Source: Cyclobacteriaceae bacterium YHN15 (lineage in GTDB: Bacteria > Bacteroidota > Bacteroidia > Cytophagales > Cyclobacteriaceae). From it: a DNA stretch of 64,000 bases. Position 1 is the first letter of the stretch. Every line of letters starts with the position of its first letter. The notes under the pieces are model-generated. The model made no database searches. It saw only the letters and a list, made by a program, of their open reading frames with translations, and was not told where the DNA came from. The stretch is from the NCBI GenBank assembly GCA_003797895.1, contig RKQB01000003.1, positions 620,001-684,000 on the forward strand, read 5' to 3'. This document shows, piece after piece, positions 54,758-64,000 of this stretch. Made by a program: the position numbers and the translations under genes.

Positions 54758-55071
54758 TATTAGACAAACAGGTAATTAAATATTTTTGTTTAATTTTTTT
54801 ACTTTTTCTTTAAACAAAATCAGTATTCAACTGATAGTCAACTTACTAATCTTATCAAATATGGGAAATTAAATTCAGTTGACCGTGATCTAACATATTT
54901 AAACCAATAAACAGTTCCAATTCTTTCAATTCTATAAATCTCCATTTCAATTTTGAATGAATTCATCATTTTTTAAATGAAACAGTTTATTTGCAAAAAA
55001 TTACACTTGGAACTATTTTTGTTTAATAAGCATTTGAGATATTAGTATAAATTAATCACCCTAATTTGTAA
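54758..55071. other. 314-bp AT-rich intergenic region
   Basis: Region between the divergent PTPS and L,D-transpeptidase genes. It holds an exact plus-strand promoter (54990-55021). I found no convincing minus-strand box for the PTPS-folE unit, no RNA gene and no open frame worth naming. Confidence 0.6.
54990..55021 (+). promoter_or_regulatory. Bacteroidota promoter for the L,D-transpeptidase gene
   Basis: TTTG (54990-54993), 20-nt spacer, TATTTTTG (55014-55021): exact consensus. Start expected near 55028; leader about 45 nt. Confidence 0.82.
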
Positions 55072-55782
55072 ATGCGAAGAATCACTCTAATTATCACCCT
55101 CATTCTTGGCGGTACCTTTTCAAGTAATTTTACAGTTAACAGTTCTCCTTCCAAAAACATAGAGGAGTTAAAGCTTGAAGACCATGTTGCAGAAATGGTC
55201 AGTACCCATAGTGCCAACGCTGAAAAAACACTTCCTAAAAAAGATGTTTTGACTTATGGTATCAAAGGTTATTTAAAACTCAAATCAGAAGGTAAAATTT
55301 CTGAAGGAAAACCTTTAACCGTCATTGATTTCACGCTTCCTTCCTCCGAAAAACGCATGTGGATCATAGATATGATTGCTGGAGAAATCCTTCATTATGG
55401 TTATGTATCGCATGGGAGAAATTCAGGAGAACTTATGGCGCAGAAGTTTTCGAATGTCAGCTCCTCTTACATGAGCAGCCTTGGATTTTACCTTACTGGA
55501 GAAACTTACCAGGGAAAACATGGCTATTCTTTACGCTTGGATGGTTTGGAGAAAGGATTCAATGATAAAGCAAGGGAAAGAGCCATTGTAATCCATGGAG
55601 CAGATTATGCCAATGAAAATTTTATCAAACAAACAGGCCGTTTAGGCAGAAGTTTAGGTTGCCCAGCCCTGCCTCATGAAATTGCCGGGGATATCATTAA
55701 CATGATCAAGGAAAATTCTCTGCTATTTATTTACGGGCAAGATCAGAGCTACCTTTCCCAATCGACTTTCTTAAACGCCTGA
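55072..55782 (+). CDS. Murein L,D-transpeptidase catalytic domain protein
   Basis: Exported 236-aa protein (signal peptide in residues 1-25) with an L,D-transpeptidase catalytic domain of the YkuD relatives: His175-Gly in IVIHGADYA and nucleophile Cys197 in SLGCPAL, differing from the usual SHGCIR. It probably forms 3-3 crosslinks or attaches proteins to peptidoglycan. It has its own promoter. It is convergent with a second L,D-transpeptidase gene only 6 bp away. Confidence 0.85.
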   Translation: MRRITLIITLILGGTFSSNFTVNSSPSKNIEELKLEDHVAEMVSTHSANAEKTLPKKDVLTYGIKGYLKLKSEGKISEGKPLTVIDFTLPSSEKRMWIIDMIAGEILHYGYVSHGRNSGELMAQKFSNVSSSYMSSLGFYLTGETYQGKHGYSLRLDGLEKGFNDKARERAIVIHGADYANENFIKQTGRLGRSLGCPALPHEIAGDIINMIKENSLLFIYGQDQSYLSQSTFLNA

Positions 55783-55788
55783 CCTTTG

Positions 55789-57456
55789 TCAGAATCTACC
55801 CTCTCTGAGAGAATTGTAGATTTCAGTATCCCTTGAATACAAGTCCCTCCTAAAGAAATAATCCCCCTTGCTGTCTGCCCAATAGGTCAAATAAAGGACG
55901 ACAACGGGGATTTTTCTATCCAACATAACAATCTTTTCCTTAGAGAGATGCATAGCTTTTCGTATTTCTTCATCTGTCCAACTTGGATCAAAAGAAAGAA
56001 GTAATTTGGCCAATTCAAATGGCTTTTGAATTCTTATACAGCCATGGCTCAAGGCTCTGTCCTCCCTCTCGAAAAGGCTCCTGGCGGGTGTGTCATGAAT
56101 ATACACACTATACTTATTAGGGAACATGAATTTCACGAGACCCAAGGAATTGTTTTGGCCGGGTTCCTGACGGATAATGTATGGAAATGTCCGTGGATTT
56201 ACTTTGCCCCAATCAATAGATGAAGGTGAAACCTCCGTACCACTGGATGTCAGAATTTTCATATTATTTCTAGTAAGATAATTGGGGTTCTTTTTGATAG
56301 CGGGAATAATCTCGTTTCTTGTTATAGAATTAGGGACCGTCCAAGTTGGACTAAATACAATATAGGACATCTCTGCATTAAACTGAGGTGTAGAGTGGTA
56401 ACTCTTTCCCACGATCACTCTTGAACTCAAAATAGTATCCCTTTTTTGGATATAATCCAATTGAAAATTCGCAGTGTTGACCAGAATCAATTCAAGGTCT
56501 TTGATATTATCAGGCAACCACCTTAATCTTTCAAGGTTAACCGATGCCGCCTTAATGAGGTTTTCAGGACTCTGGTTTAAAGCATGGACTGTTCCCAGTC
56601 CAATAACCCCATCAGGAACCATCCCGTGCCTTACCTGAATTTTTTTAACTCCGGTCTCCATGATGGAATCGTAAAGCTTTTCGTTTTCAAAAGGGTATGG
56701 TTCTAGAAAATCCCAAAAAATCAACCGCTTTCTAATTTCAGGTATTAGATTATTCATCTCCTCTTGCTTAATGCTTTTATCCAGTTTTAGCGCTTTCCAG
56801 TTAATATCTGAATCGTTGAGATTTTTTGAATGGAAATTATACAATTCCCTCAAACCATCCCTCATTTTCTTATAAATAGTAAAGGAGGGATAAAGTTCTT
56901 CCATACTTTTTCTGATATTTTCTTCCTTTAGGGCGTTCCCCAATCTTTCATCAATTCTCAATTCAGGAGCAGTTCTTTGAATATTCCATGCAGTCTTTAA
57001 ATTTTCAGGGTTAACTTTTCCCAAATACAAGTGGGATGAAAGCATGATATAGGCATCAGTCAACAATAAATCAAGTGTAGCCCAATCCAGGTTTGTAGGG
57101 GCACTTCCCCCCCTTTCAATTTTATCAAAATATTGGCTGATAGAATAAAGATGATAATCATCAGGATTAAGTCCATCAAATCTTGCTTGCTGAATCTCAT
57201 ACCTCATTTCATAAGCCCGTTCAGTTAACTTTTTTTCATTTATCCAAGCAGGATGAAAATTTCGGTCCTGATAAAATCTTTGAATAACCAAAGAGCTAAA
57301 AAGAAGGGTACCACCAACCATCTTTCTTTCTTCAGGATTATCCGCTTCCAATTGATTCCTAATTAGGAAATCAATCCCATTATCATCCTGAAAGTCTTGA
57401 CTGAAAACTACGAAACTGACAAAAACAAGCAAAAAACTTAAAAACAAACTTCTCAT
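55789..57456 (-). CDS. YcbB/LdtD-like L,D-transpeptidase
   Basis: A 555-aa exported protein (signal MRSLFLSFLLVFVSFVVF). The N-terminal scaffold domain (IQRFYQDRNFHPAWINE) and a peptidoglycan-binding-like segment (VRHGMVPDGVIGLGTVHALNQ) precede a C-terminal YkuD domain with IHDTPARSLF and SHGCIRIQKP (Cys nucleophile). This matches the LdtD/YcbB layout, which makes 3-3 crosslinks. The gene is convergent with the smaller transpeptidase gene. No exact promoter box was found upstream. Confidence 0.9.
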   Translation of the reverse strand: MRSLFLSFLLVFVSFVVFSQDFQDDNGIDFLIRNQLEADNPEERKMVGGTLLFSSLVIQRFYQDRNFHPAWINEKKLTERAYEMRYEIQQARFDGLNPDDYHLYSISQYFDKIERGGSAPTNLDWATLDLLLTDAYIMLSSHLYLGKVNPENLKTAWNIQRTAPELRIDERLGNALKEENIRKSMEELYPSFTIYKKMRDGLRELYNFHSKNLNDSDINWKALKLDKSIKQEEMNNLIPEIRKRLIFWDFLEPYPFENEKLYDSIMETGVKKIQVRHGMVPDGVIGLGTVHALNQSPENLIKAASVNLERLRWLPDNIKDLELILVNTANFQLDYIQKRDTILSSRVIVGKSYHSTPQFNAEMSYIVFSPTWTVPNSITRNEIIPAIKKNPNYLTRNNMKILTSSGTEVSPSSIDWGKVNPRTFPYIIRQEPGQNNSLGLVKFMFPNKYSVYIHDTPARSLFEREDRALSHGCIRIQKPFELAKLLLSFDPSWTDEEIRKAMHLSKEKIVMLDRKIPVVVLYLTYWADSKGDYFFRRDLYSRDTEIYNSLREGRF

Positions 57457-57581
57457 ATTTTCAATTTATGATTTAATATTTAATACGAAAAAATTAGGCA
57501 TAAGATTACTCCAACCTTATTATCACACAACTAACATTAATCAAAGCAATCTTTTCTTTTTGAGTTGCTTTCAAACAATTA

Positions 57582-58130
57582 TTAGTTTAAATATCTCTCA
57601 ATTATTGAAGACAATAATCCTTTGGATTCCAAGATCAGTTCTGAAATTTCCCTGAAAGCTCCATGACCGCCTCCTTGGACCGATATAAAATCAACATGCT
57701 CCCTGATGTGGGGAGCTGCATCAGCAGGGCATGCAGAAAACCCAACTTTTTTAATCAATGGAAGGTCTAATAAATCATCTCCTATATAAGCCACTTCAGT
57801 AATATCAATCTCTAAGACATCCAAAATTTCTTCAAGTTTTCTAAATTTGTCCCGTATACCCTGGTAGTGAAAATCAAAATTCAATTCTTCACACCTCAAT
57901 TCCACCACTTTGGAATTTCTCCCGGTAAGAGCTCCAACCAGAATCCCGTTTTTCTTGAGATATTGTACGATAAAACCGTCTTTAACATTGAACTTTTTGT
58001 ATTCAAGTCCATTATTATCGTAAATAATCCCTCCATCCGTAAGAACTCCATCGACGTCAGTGACAATCAACTTTATTCTTTCCGCTTTATTCTTTATTCC
58101 TTCACTTAAATTTGAAAAATATTTAGGCAT
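57582..58130 (-). CDS. kdsC: KDO-8-phosphate phosphatase (KdsC), HAD family
   Basis: A 182-aa C0-type HAD phosphatase without a cap, releasing phosphate from 3-deoxy-D-manno-octulosonate 8-phosphate in lipopolysaccharide core synthesis. Motif I is TDVDGVLTDGG (D25, D27), motif II LTGRNSK, motif III IGDDLLDLPLI. The start is 3 nt after the GNAT-nitrilase fusion gene, so they share a transcript. Related HADs act on other nonulosonate phosphates, so the exact sugar is inferred. Confidence 0.88.
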   Translation of the reverse strand: MPKYFSNLSEGIKNKAERIKLIVTDVDGVLTDGGIIYDNNGLEYKKFNVKDGFIVQYLKKNGILVGALTGRNSKVVELRCEELNFDFHYQGIRDKFRKLEEILDVLEIDITEVAYIGDDLLDLPLIKKVGFSACPADAAPHIREHVDFISVQGGGHGAFREISELILESKGLLSSIIERYLN

Positions 58131-58133
58131 ATT

Positions 58134-59675
58134 TTATTTCTTTTTCTTCCAATGGATTGAATAAAGATCCAATCTTCTCTGATCAAGGTTTCTTACACTA
58201 CCTGCTTTCCTTTGCTTAGTTAATAAATCTAAATCCACGTCAGCAACAATCGTTGTTTCTGCATTTTCAGATGCCTGGGCAACTGTCGCGTCATGTGGGA
58301 ATGAGAAATCGGATGGGGAATAAATAGCAGATTGGGAAAACTGAATATCCATATTCTCTACTCTCGGCAGGTTGCCTACGGACCCTGTAATGGCAACATA
58401 GCACTCATTTTCAATCGCCCTGGCTTTGGCACAGATATTCACTCTCAAAAATGCATTTTTTGTGTCTGTCCAAAAGGGGACAAAAAGAATGTCCATTTCC
58501 TGTTCTGCCAAAATCCTTCCTAACTCTGGAAATTCCACATCATAACAGATCAAAATACCGATTTTCCCAGCATCAGTATCGAAGACCCTGATACCATTAC
58601 CTCCCTGAAGACCCCAATAGGAAGCCTCGTCAGGAGTAATATGCAATTTATATTGCTTATCTGTAGTTCCGTCCCGTCTGCATAAGTAACTCACATTCCT
58701 AAGTTTTTTCCCGTCGTATTCAGGCATACTCCCAGCAATAATGTTAACATTATAAGAAAGAGCCAAATCCCTCATTCTTGTAATGATCTCATCTGTATAA
58801 TCCGCCAGATTCCTTATGGCCTCTGATGCATCCATATCATTAAACTCCGCCAAAAGAGGTGCATTGAAAAACTCGGGTAGTAAACAAAAATCCGATTTGT
58901 ATCCTGAAACCGTATCAACAAAAAACTCCACCTGTTGCATCAAATCATCCACGCTGTTGAAACGGCGCATTTTCCATTGAACCAATCCCAAGCGTACTAT
59001 TGACTTTTTGTTACCAATAAGTTTTTCGTCTTTTTCATAGTATATATTGATCCACTCCAATAATGTGGCATAAGCCCTGGAATCAGTATCTTCCGGTAAA
59101 TATTTGGTGATCACTTTTCTGACGTGAAATTCATTAGCCAATTGAAAAGAAAGAACCGGGTCAAATATTTCCTTGCTTTTTACCAGGTCAATATATTTTC
59201 TAGGTGTCATCTGATCATAATACTTGGAATAGCCTGGTATTCTTCCCCCTGCAATAATTGACCTTAAATTGAGGTTTTCACAAAGCTCTTTTCTGGCATC
59301 ATAAAGCCTTCGGCCAAGACGCATACCCCTATAATCTTTGTGGACGAATACATCTGTACCGTACAAGGTATCCCCTTCATCATCATGGGTATCAAACTTA
59401 CCGAATCCAGTAATCTGATCATAAGTATGATTATCGCCGAACTTCCCATAATCAACAATCAAACTTAAAGCAGCCGCTACCACTTTTCCGTTATCTTCTA
59501 TACAAATCTGTCCTTCCGGAAATGCTTTCAACTGGTTTTTAAGCTCCTGTTTTGTCCATGCCCCCCCTTGATCCCTATAGATGCTCACCATGATATCTCT
59601 GATATCATCATAATCAGAAAGCTTAATATTTCTTAACTTTAACCGGTGCTCTAATTCTTCTTTATGCTTACTCAT
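58134..59675 (-). CDS. GNAT acetyltransferase fused to carbon-nitrogen hydrolase
   Basis: A 513-aa two-domain protein. Residues about 10-165 form a GNAT domain (VFVHKDYRGMRLGRRLYDARK is the acetyl-CoA motif A). Residues about 225-510 form a nitrilase-superfamily hydrolase with the intact triad E268 (LPEFF), K343 (YKLHI) and C377 (LICYDVEF). The fusion suggests that one domain acylates and the other hydrolyses an amide of related substrates, as inference only. It is followed by kdsC after 3 nt. A -7 box lies directly before its ATG. Confidence 0.85.
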   Translation of the reverse strand: MSKHKEELEHRLKLRNIKLSDYDDIRDIMVSIYRDQGGAWTKQELKNQLKAFPEGQICIEDNGKVVAAALSLIVDYGKFGDNHTYDQITGFGKFDTHDDEGDTLYGTDVFVHKDYRGMRLGRRLYDARKELCENLNLRSIIAGGRIPGYSKYYDQMTPRKYIDLVKSKEIFDPVLSFQLANEFHVRKVITKYLPEDTDSRAYATLLEWINIYYEKDEKLIGNKKSIVRLGLVQWKMRRFNSVDDLMQQVEFFVDTVSGYKSDFCLLPEFFNAPLLAEFNDMDASEAIRNLADYTDEIITRMRDLALSYNVNIIAGSMPEYDGKKLRNVSYLCRRDGTTDKQYKLHITPDEASYWGLQGGNGIRVFDTDAGKIGILICYDVEFPELGRILAEQEMDILFVPFWTDTKNAFLRVNICAKARAIENECYVAITGSVGNLPRVENMDIQFSQSAIYSPSDFSFPHDATVAQASENAETTIVADVDLDLLTKQRKAGSVRNLDQRRLDLYSIHWKKKK

Positions 59676-59679
59676 AGCA

Positions 59680-59687
59680 CAAAATTA
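59680..59687 (-). promoter_or_regulatory. -7 box (TAATTTTG) abutting the GNAT-nitrilase start
   Basis: Minus-strand TAATTTTG ends 4 nt before the ATG, again implying a leaderless transcript. No -33 box at the usual distance. Confidence 0.35.
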
Positions 59688-59833
59688 ACTAAAATTCAAT
59701 CAATTATTTTAAATACCATTTATCAAAGAAAAAAAACAAAACTATATACGGTTATTCAAATAATTTTTTAATCAAGGACATTATAATGGTACATAAAATG
59801 TAAATTCGTCGAATGGAATTAATATCTTAAGCT

Positions 59834-60736
59834 ATGGGAGAAAAAATTCTGGAATATAAAAAAAGTAAAATAGGAGAGTTTTTTGAGTTTATCCATGAGA
59901 TCCTAAGTATTAAGTTATTTTCAATTGGAGAATCAAGCCTGACCATCGGTCTATTGCTTACTTTGATTTTTTCTGTCATACTACTTCTTTTTATTTCCGA
60001 ATGGATTAAAAAATTACTGGTTAACAGAATTTTAAAGAAGTACCATCTGGAAAAAGGAACGAGACAATCTGTAGGTACAATTGTAAAATACATACTGATA
60101 ATAGCCGGATTGTTTTCTATACTTCAAACCAATGGGATTGATTTAAGTGCCTTTGGGATTCTGGCAGGAGCATTAGGTGTGGGTATTGGTTTCGGTCTCC
60201 AAAATATTACAAATAATTTCATCAGTGGTCTGATTATCCTATTTGAGCAGCCAATTAAAGTGGGAGATAGAATAGAAGTAGGAGATATTACAGGAGATGT
60301 GATTAATATTTCTGCCAGATCGACCACTGTGGTCACCAATGATAATATCTCAGTAATCATTCCGAACTCCCAATTTATAGATAGCCAGGTAATCAATTGG
60401 TCCCATAATGACCGGAAAGTGAGATTCAATTTTCCTGTTGGAGTTTCCTACAAAGAAAACCCTGAAAAAGTAAAATCGGTTTTGATGGAGGTTGCCCTTA
60501 ACAACCCAAATGTTCTGAAAAATCCTGAACCTGATATATTGTTTGAAGATTTCGGAGATAGCAGCCTTAATTTTAATGTAAGAGTATGGACTTCAGAATA
60601 TGTCAATAAACCGAAGGTGTTAAAAAGCCAACTCTATTACGATATTTTCAGGAGATTTAGTGAAGAAAACATCGAAATCCCTTTTCCTCAAAGAGATATT
60701 CACATAAAAAGCAATGGGGAAAAATTGAATATTTAA
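59834..60736 (+). CDS. MscS-family mechanosensitive ion channel
   Basis: A 300-aa small-conductance channel. After two N-terminal hydrophobic segments, the pore helix is GALGVGIGFGLQNITNNFISG (Gly/Ala pattern, then the Gln-Asn kink), followed by the beta domain FEQPIKVGDRIEVGDITGDV and the C-terminal alpha/beta domain (RRFSEENIEIPFPQRDIHIK). It releases solutes during hypo-osmotic shock. It stands alone; no promoter box was identified. Confidence 0.9.
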   Translation: MGEKILEYKKSKIGEFFEFIHEILSIKLFSIGESSLTIGLLLTLIFSVILLLFISEWIKKLLVNRILKKYHLEKGTRQSVGTIVKYILIIAGLFSILQTNGIDLSAFGILAGALGVGIGFGLQNITNNFISGLIILFEQPIKVGDRIEVGDITGDVINISARSTTVVTNDNISVIIPNSQFIDSQVINWSHNDRKVRFNFPVGVSYKENPEKVKSVLMEVALNNPNVLKNPEPDILFEDFGDSSLNFNVRVWTSEYVNKPKVLKSQLYYDIFRRFSEENIEIPFPQRDIHIKSNGEKLNI

Positions 60737-60814
60737 GGTTTTTTTTATTTATTTACTGAGCTGAAACAGAGATTATAAGATATATTTAAAAAATTGCTTT
60801 TTGTATAGAGGGAA

Positions 60815-61750
60815 ATGAAGCGGTTAATTTTGTCAGTGGTTTTTTTAATGATAACCAACCTTTTAGCTTCACAAAGCTTCTACAGGTATAGGTTTGAAGC
60901 ACCGTGGTCTCTCTCGGCATCCATTGGTCCTACACAGTATTTTGGGGAATTATATTCTTTATGGAAATATGATGAGGGTATTCAACCTGATTGGAATGCG
61001 AATTTTGCTGTCAGAAGGGTTTTGGGAACATACATAAAAGCAAGAGTTGAAGGTACTTATTATCAGATATCCGGACAAGATCCACCTGCAGATCCCAGAA
61101 GTTTAAGAGAACCAAGAAACCTTTCTTTCAGAGCCAGGAACTGGGAAGTTTCGGCTATAGGGGAGATTTACCTTAAACCGGTAAGGCAATACAATATCAC
61201 AAGACATTTTATTAATTTTTATGGGTTTGCAGGTGTTGGTGTCTCTACCAATGACCCCAAAACAGAATTAAGAGGAGAGTGGGTAGCTCTTCGTCCATTG
61301 CAACTGGAAAATAATCCCTATGAAAAATATATAATCGTATTTCCTACAGGGATAGGCATGAAATACAAAGCCAACGTTTGGATGGATTTGATTTTGGAAT
61401 TGAATTATCGATGGACCCTGACAGACTATATGGATGACATCAGTGCCTTTAATGTCAGTGAATTTTATCAGGATTTGGTTAAGGATTACGGCACAAACGG
61501 AGAAGGACCAAACCCCGATAGGCTAAGATTAGCAATCAGAAATCTTGATTTTTACAGGGAAAACGGGGAACCTGATGTCGATAAAATATTGAATAATAGA
61601 GGAAGAGTAAGAAGAGGATCCGGTTTGGATGAAAGATTCGATGGCTATCTTTCACTGAATATAGGCGTTGAGCTTTATCTATCTCAGGATATATGGGACA
61701 ACTGGATATTAAGGAATAGACTTAAAGAAAAAAGATACCGGTTCTGGTAA
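60815..61750 (+). CDS. DUF6089/PorG-like outer-membrane beta-barrel protein
   Basis: A 311-aa protein with a signal peptide (ending SQSF, about residue 20). Short alternating strands suggest a barrel: LSASIGPTQYFGELY, FAVRRVLGTYIKARVEG and the typical RNLSFRARNWEVSAIGEIYL, which recalls the DUF6089 family to which the T9SS protein PorG belongs. The assignment rests on pattern memory. An AGAGGG sequence precedes the ATG. It stands 63 bp after the MscS gene. leuS follows after 163 bp. Confidence 0.6.
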   Translation: MKRLILSVVFLMITNLLASQSFYRYRFEAPWSLSASIGPTQYFGELYSLWKYDEGIQPDWNANFAVRRVLGTYIKARVEGTYYQISGQDPPADPRSLREPRNLSFRARNWEVSAIGEIYLKPVRQYNITRHFINFYGFAGVGVSTNDPKTELRGEWVALRPLQLENNPYEKYIIVFPTGIGMKYKANVWMDLILELNYRWTLTDYMDDISAFNVSEFYQDLVKDYGTNGEGPNPDRLRLAIRNLDFYRENGEPDVDKILNNRGRVRRGSGLDERFDGYLSLNIGVELYLSQDIWDNWILRNRLKEKRYRFW

Positions 61751-61869
61751 TATATAACAACTAATTATCTCTACTTTAATAGACTTCCTCTTTATCATTA
61801 CAATATTCAACTTTTACAATTTGATTGACGCTTAATTCTTTTTTATCAGCCGTTTCCCGTTAATTTTTC

Positions 61870-61877
61870 TATTTTTG
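61870..61877 (+). promoter_or_regulatory. -7 box (TATTTTTG) upstream of leuS
   Basis: Exact TAnnTTTG match, 36 nt before the leuS ATG; the -33 region is weak (TTTA near 61842). Confidence 0.5.
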
Positions 61878-61913
61878 CAAGCAATTCTCTAAATACAACG
61901 CAATTATTCAATA

Positions 61914-64000
61914 ATGGCTGATTATAATTTTCAGGAAATAGAAAAAAAATGGCAGACATACTGGGAAAAAGCTCAGGTTTTCAATGCCAAAGTTGATACC
62001 AAAAAACCAAAATTCTACTCCTTGGATATGTTTCCATATCCTTCCGGTTCAGGTCTTCATGTTGGACATCCCTTAGGTTATATAGCCTCTGATATTGTTA
62101 CCCGATTTAAAAGGTTAAAAGGTTTTAACGTTTTACATCCAATGGGTTATGATTCTTTTGGGTTACCTGCAGAACAATACGCCATCCAAACCGGACAACA
62201 CCCTGCCATTACTACAGAGCAAAATATTAAGAGATATACACAACAATTAAAGAATATTGGTTTTGCTTTTGACTGGGATAAAGAAGTAAGAACTTCCGAT
62301 GCCTCCTATTATCGCTGGACCCAATGGATTTTCATGCAACTTTTTAACAGCTATTATGATAAAGAGGAAGATAGAGCAAAAAGTATTGATTCATTAATTG
62401 AAAAATTTGAGAAAGAAGGGAATGTTGGGGTCCATGCAGTGTGTGATGAAGACGTCCTTGATTTCAGTGCTGCTAACTGGGAAAATTTTTCCGAAAAAGA
62501 AAAACAAGAGGTCCTTTTAAAATATAGATTGACTTTTTTAGCTGAAACAACCGTCAATTGGTGTCCAGCATTGGGCACAGTTTTATCCAATGACGAAGTG
62601 AAAGACGGGTTTTCGGAAAGAGGTGGCCATCCTGTAGAACGCAAGAAAATGATGCAATGGAGTATGAGGATTACTGCTTATGCAGAGCGCCTTCTCCAAG
62701 GTTTGGAACGATTGGAATGGTCAGAACCTATCAAAGAAATGCAACGAAATTGGATCGGAAAGTCTATCGGTGCAGAAATGGTTTTTCAGGTAAAGGGACA
62801 GGATAAGCAAATTAAGGTTTTTACGACAAGGATTGATACGATTTATGGTGTAACCTATTTAGCCTTGGCCCCAGAGCATGATTATGTCCATGATCTTATT
62901 ACCGAAGATCAAAAAGACACAGCACTTGCTTATGTGGAAGTGGCCAAAAACCGATCTGAAAGAGACAGAATGTCAGATGTAAAAACCATTTCAGGTGCTT
63001 TCACCGGTTCTTATGCCATCAACCCCTTTAATGGAGAGGAAATCCAGATCTGGATTGCCGACTATGTTCTGGCTGGATATGGAACAGGAGCGGTTATGGC
63101 TGTTCCTGCCCATGATGAAAGAGACTATAATTTTGCCAAGCATTTTGGCCTTGAAATAAGACAGGTTATAGAAGGAAATATGGAAAATGGGTCCTTTCCT
63201 GGAAAAGGAGGAACCATAATCAATTCAGGCTTCATTTCAGGCTTAGTAATGAAAGACGCCATGGATAAGGCGATTAAATTTCTGGAAGAGAAGAAAATAG
63301 GAAAAGGGAAGATACAATATCGCATGCGAGACGCCATCTTTACCCGTCAGCGTTATTGGGGGGAACCGCTACCGGTTTATTTCAAGGAAGGTTTACCCTA
63401 TTTAATTAAAGAGGAGGATTTACCTTTGGTTTTGCCTGAAGTAGACAAATACCTGCCTACAGAAGATGGAGAGCCTCCGTTGGGAAGAGCCGCCAACTGG
63501 AATTATAAAACAGATGAAGGTGAATTCCCTCTTGAAAAAAGCACAATGCCGGGATGGGCGGGATCAAGTTGGTATTTCTTCCGTTATATGGATCCTAAAA
63601 ATGAAGAAAAATTAGTGGATTCTGAAATTGAAAAATACTGGGGTGCAGTCGATTTATACATTGGTGGAGCGGAACATGCTACAGGACATCTTCTTTATTC
63701 CCGTTTTTGGACAAAATTCCTTTATGACATAGGAGTGGTCAGTATTGAGGAACCATTCCAAAAAATGATTAATCAAGGGATGATTCAAGGAAGGTCAAAT
63801 TTTGTCTATAGATTGAAAGGCACCAATACTTTTGTGAGCCATGGATTAAAAGATCAATACGATACTTCTGCTATGCATGTGGATGTAAATATTGTTCACA
63901 ATGATCAGCTTAACCTTGAAAAATTCAAGGCTTGGAGACCTGACTTAGAGGATGCGGATTTTATTTTGGAAGATGGCAAATATTTCTGTGGAGCAGAAGT
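61914..64000 (+). CDS. leuS: Leucine--tRNA ligase, 5' part (runs off the window)
   Basis: The window contains 695 codons; the 3' end is missing. N-terminal class I motif GLHVGHPLG (HIGH-like), then [10 protein letters not shown], the CP1 editing domain ([15 protein letters not shown] and [15 protein letters not shown]), and the return to the catalytic core ([30 protein letters not shown]). The KMSKS loop is expected just past position 64000. The ATG at 61914 ([17 protein letters not shown]) is the normal start. Confidence 0.97.
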   Translation, partial: MADYNFQEIEKKWQTYWEKAQVFNAKVDTKKPKFYSLDMFPYPSGSGLHVGHPLGYIASDIVTRFKRLKGFNVLHPMGYDSFGLPAEQYAIQTGQHPAITTEQNIKRYTQQLKNIGFAFDWDKEVRTSDASYYRWTQWIFMQLFNSYYDKEEDRAKSIDSLIEKFEKEGNVGVHAVCDEDVLDFSAANWENFSEKEKQEVLLKYRLTFLAETTVNWCPALGTVLSNDEVKDGFSERGGHPVERKKMMQWSMRITAYAERLLQGLERLEWSEPIKEMQRNWIGKSIGAEMVFQVKGQDKQIKVFTTRIDTIYGVTYLALAPEHDYVHDLITEDQKDTALAYVEVAKNRSERDRMSDVKTISGAFTGSYAINPFNGEEIQIWIADYVLAGYGTGAVMAVPAHDERDYNFAKHFGLEIRQVIEGNMENGSFPGKGGTIINSGFISGLVMKDAMDKAIKFLEEKKIGKGKIQYRMRDAIFTRQRYWGEPLPVYFKEGLPYLIKEEDLPLVLPEVDKYLPTEDGEPPLGRAANWNYKTDEGEFPLEKSTMPGWAGSSWYFFRYMDPKNEEKLVDSEIEKYWGAVDLYIGGAEHATGHLLYSRFWTKFLYDIGVVSIEEPFQKMINQGMIQGRSNFVYRLKGTNTFVSHGLKDQYDTSAMHVDVNIVHNDQLNLEKFKAWRPDLEDADFILEDGKYFCGAE

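Noticed and set aside
55779..55792. CTGAC/GTCAG hairpin between the two transpeptidases
   Set aside because: Five-bp stem, no T run, and it overlaps both coding ends.
57541..57581. Weak inverted repeat after kdsC
   Set aside because: The AAAGCAA/TTGCTTT arms are far apart and no T run follows, so it is not called a terminator.

Overview
The window looks like chromosomal DNA of a Bacteroidota bacterium, most likely order Cytophagales, family Cyclobacteriaceae (an Algoriphagus-like genome). The evidence is a full-length SprA/Sov type IX secretion translocon, many Bacteroidota-typical families (DUF4407, DUF4837, DUF4292, DUF6089-like barrel, SDR-type threonine dehydrogenase), lipoproteins with simple lipoboxes, few Shine-Dalgarno sites, and several exact Bacteroidota promoters (TTTG, a 19-21 nt spacer, TAnnTTTG). 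The genus is an inference. No rRNA, tRNA, CRISPR array, insertion sequence or prophage was seen.

Layout. 0-15 kb is mostly plus strand: M19 dipeptidase and VIT-family transporter, an SGNH hydrolase, a thiamine-binding-type protein, a surface serpin, an IPT/Kelch lipoprotein, the ribosome GTPase TypA, a class C beta-lactamase-fold hydrolase, then a TPR/periplasmic-binding protein, HemL and an Spx/ArsC-like protein. This stretch also carries four intergenic arrays of degenerate 7-bp repeats. 15-20.7 kb is a three-gene minus-strand operon resembling the Planctomycete PSD1/DUF1501 pair, with a third membrane protein that joins DUF2231, a heme-binding CxxCH and leucine-rich repeats. At 21-23 kb a divergent pair (threonine dehydrogenase and Kbl) turns threonine into glycine.

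23-46 kb is a long minus-strand block of envelope and housekeeping genes: EchA-like hydratase, a flippase and dUTPase; TPR, DUF4292 and an EnvC-like protein; TatA, GatA, MltD, DUF4837, malic enzyme, RuvA, SprA, GcvH, VanZ and TonB. Three strong promoters divide it (45.93, 43.08 and 39.17 kb). Several of these genes have no ATG start. 46-50 kb holds icd and guaA (convergent, sharing a strong bidirectional hairpin) and a phosphotriesterase-like lipoprotein.

50-55 kb holds an orphan ligase-associated exonuclease and a cofactor-flavoured cluster: flavin reductase, a SpoIIAA-like protein, a small coiled-coil protein, an SDR that has lost its catalytic tyrosine, then (behind a terminator) FolE with a 6-pyruvoyl-tetrahydropterin-synthase-type protein. 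55-64 kb holds two convergent L,D-transpeptidases, KdsC with a GNAT-nitrilase fusion, an MscS channel, a DUF6089/PorG-like barrel and the 5' part of leuS, which runs off the window.

The best candidates for poorly described biology are the PSD1/DUF1501/heme-LRR operon, the tyrosine-less SDR beside the pterin genes, and the heptad repeat arrays.
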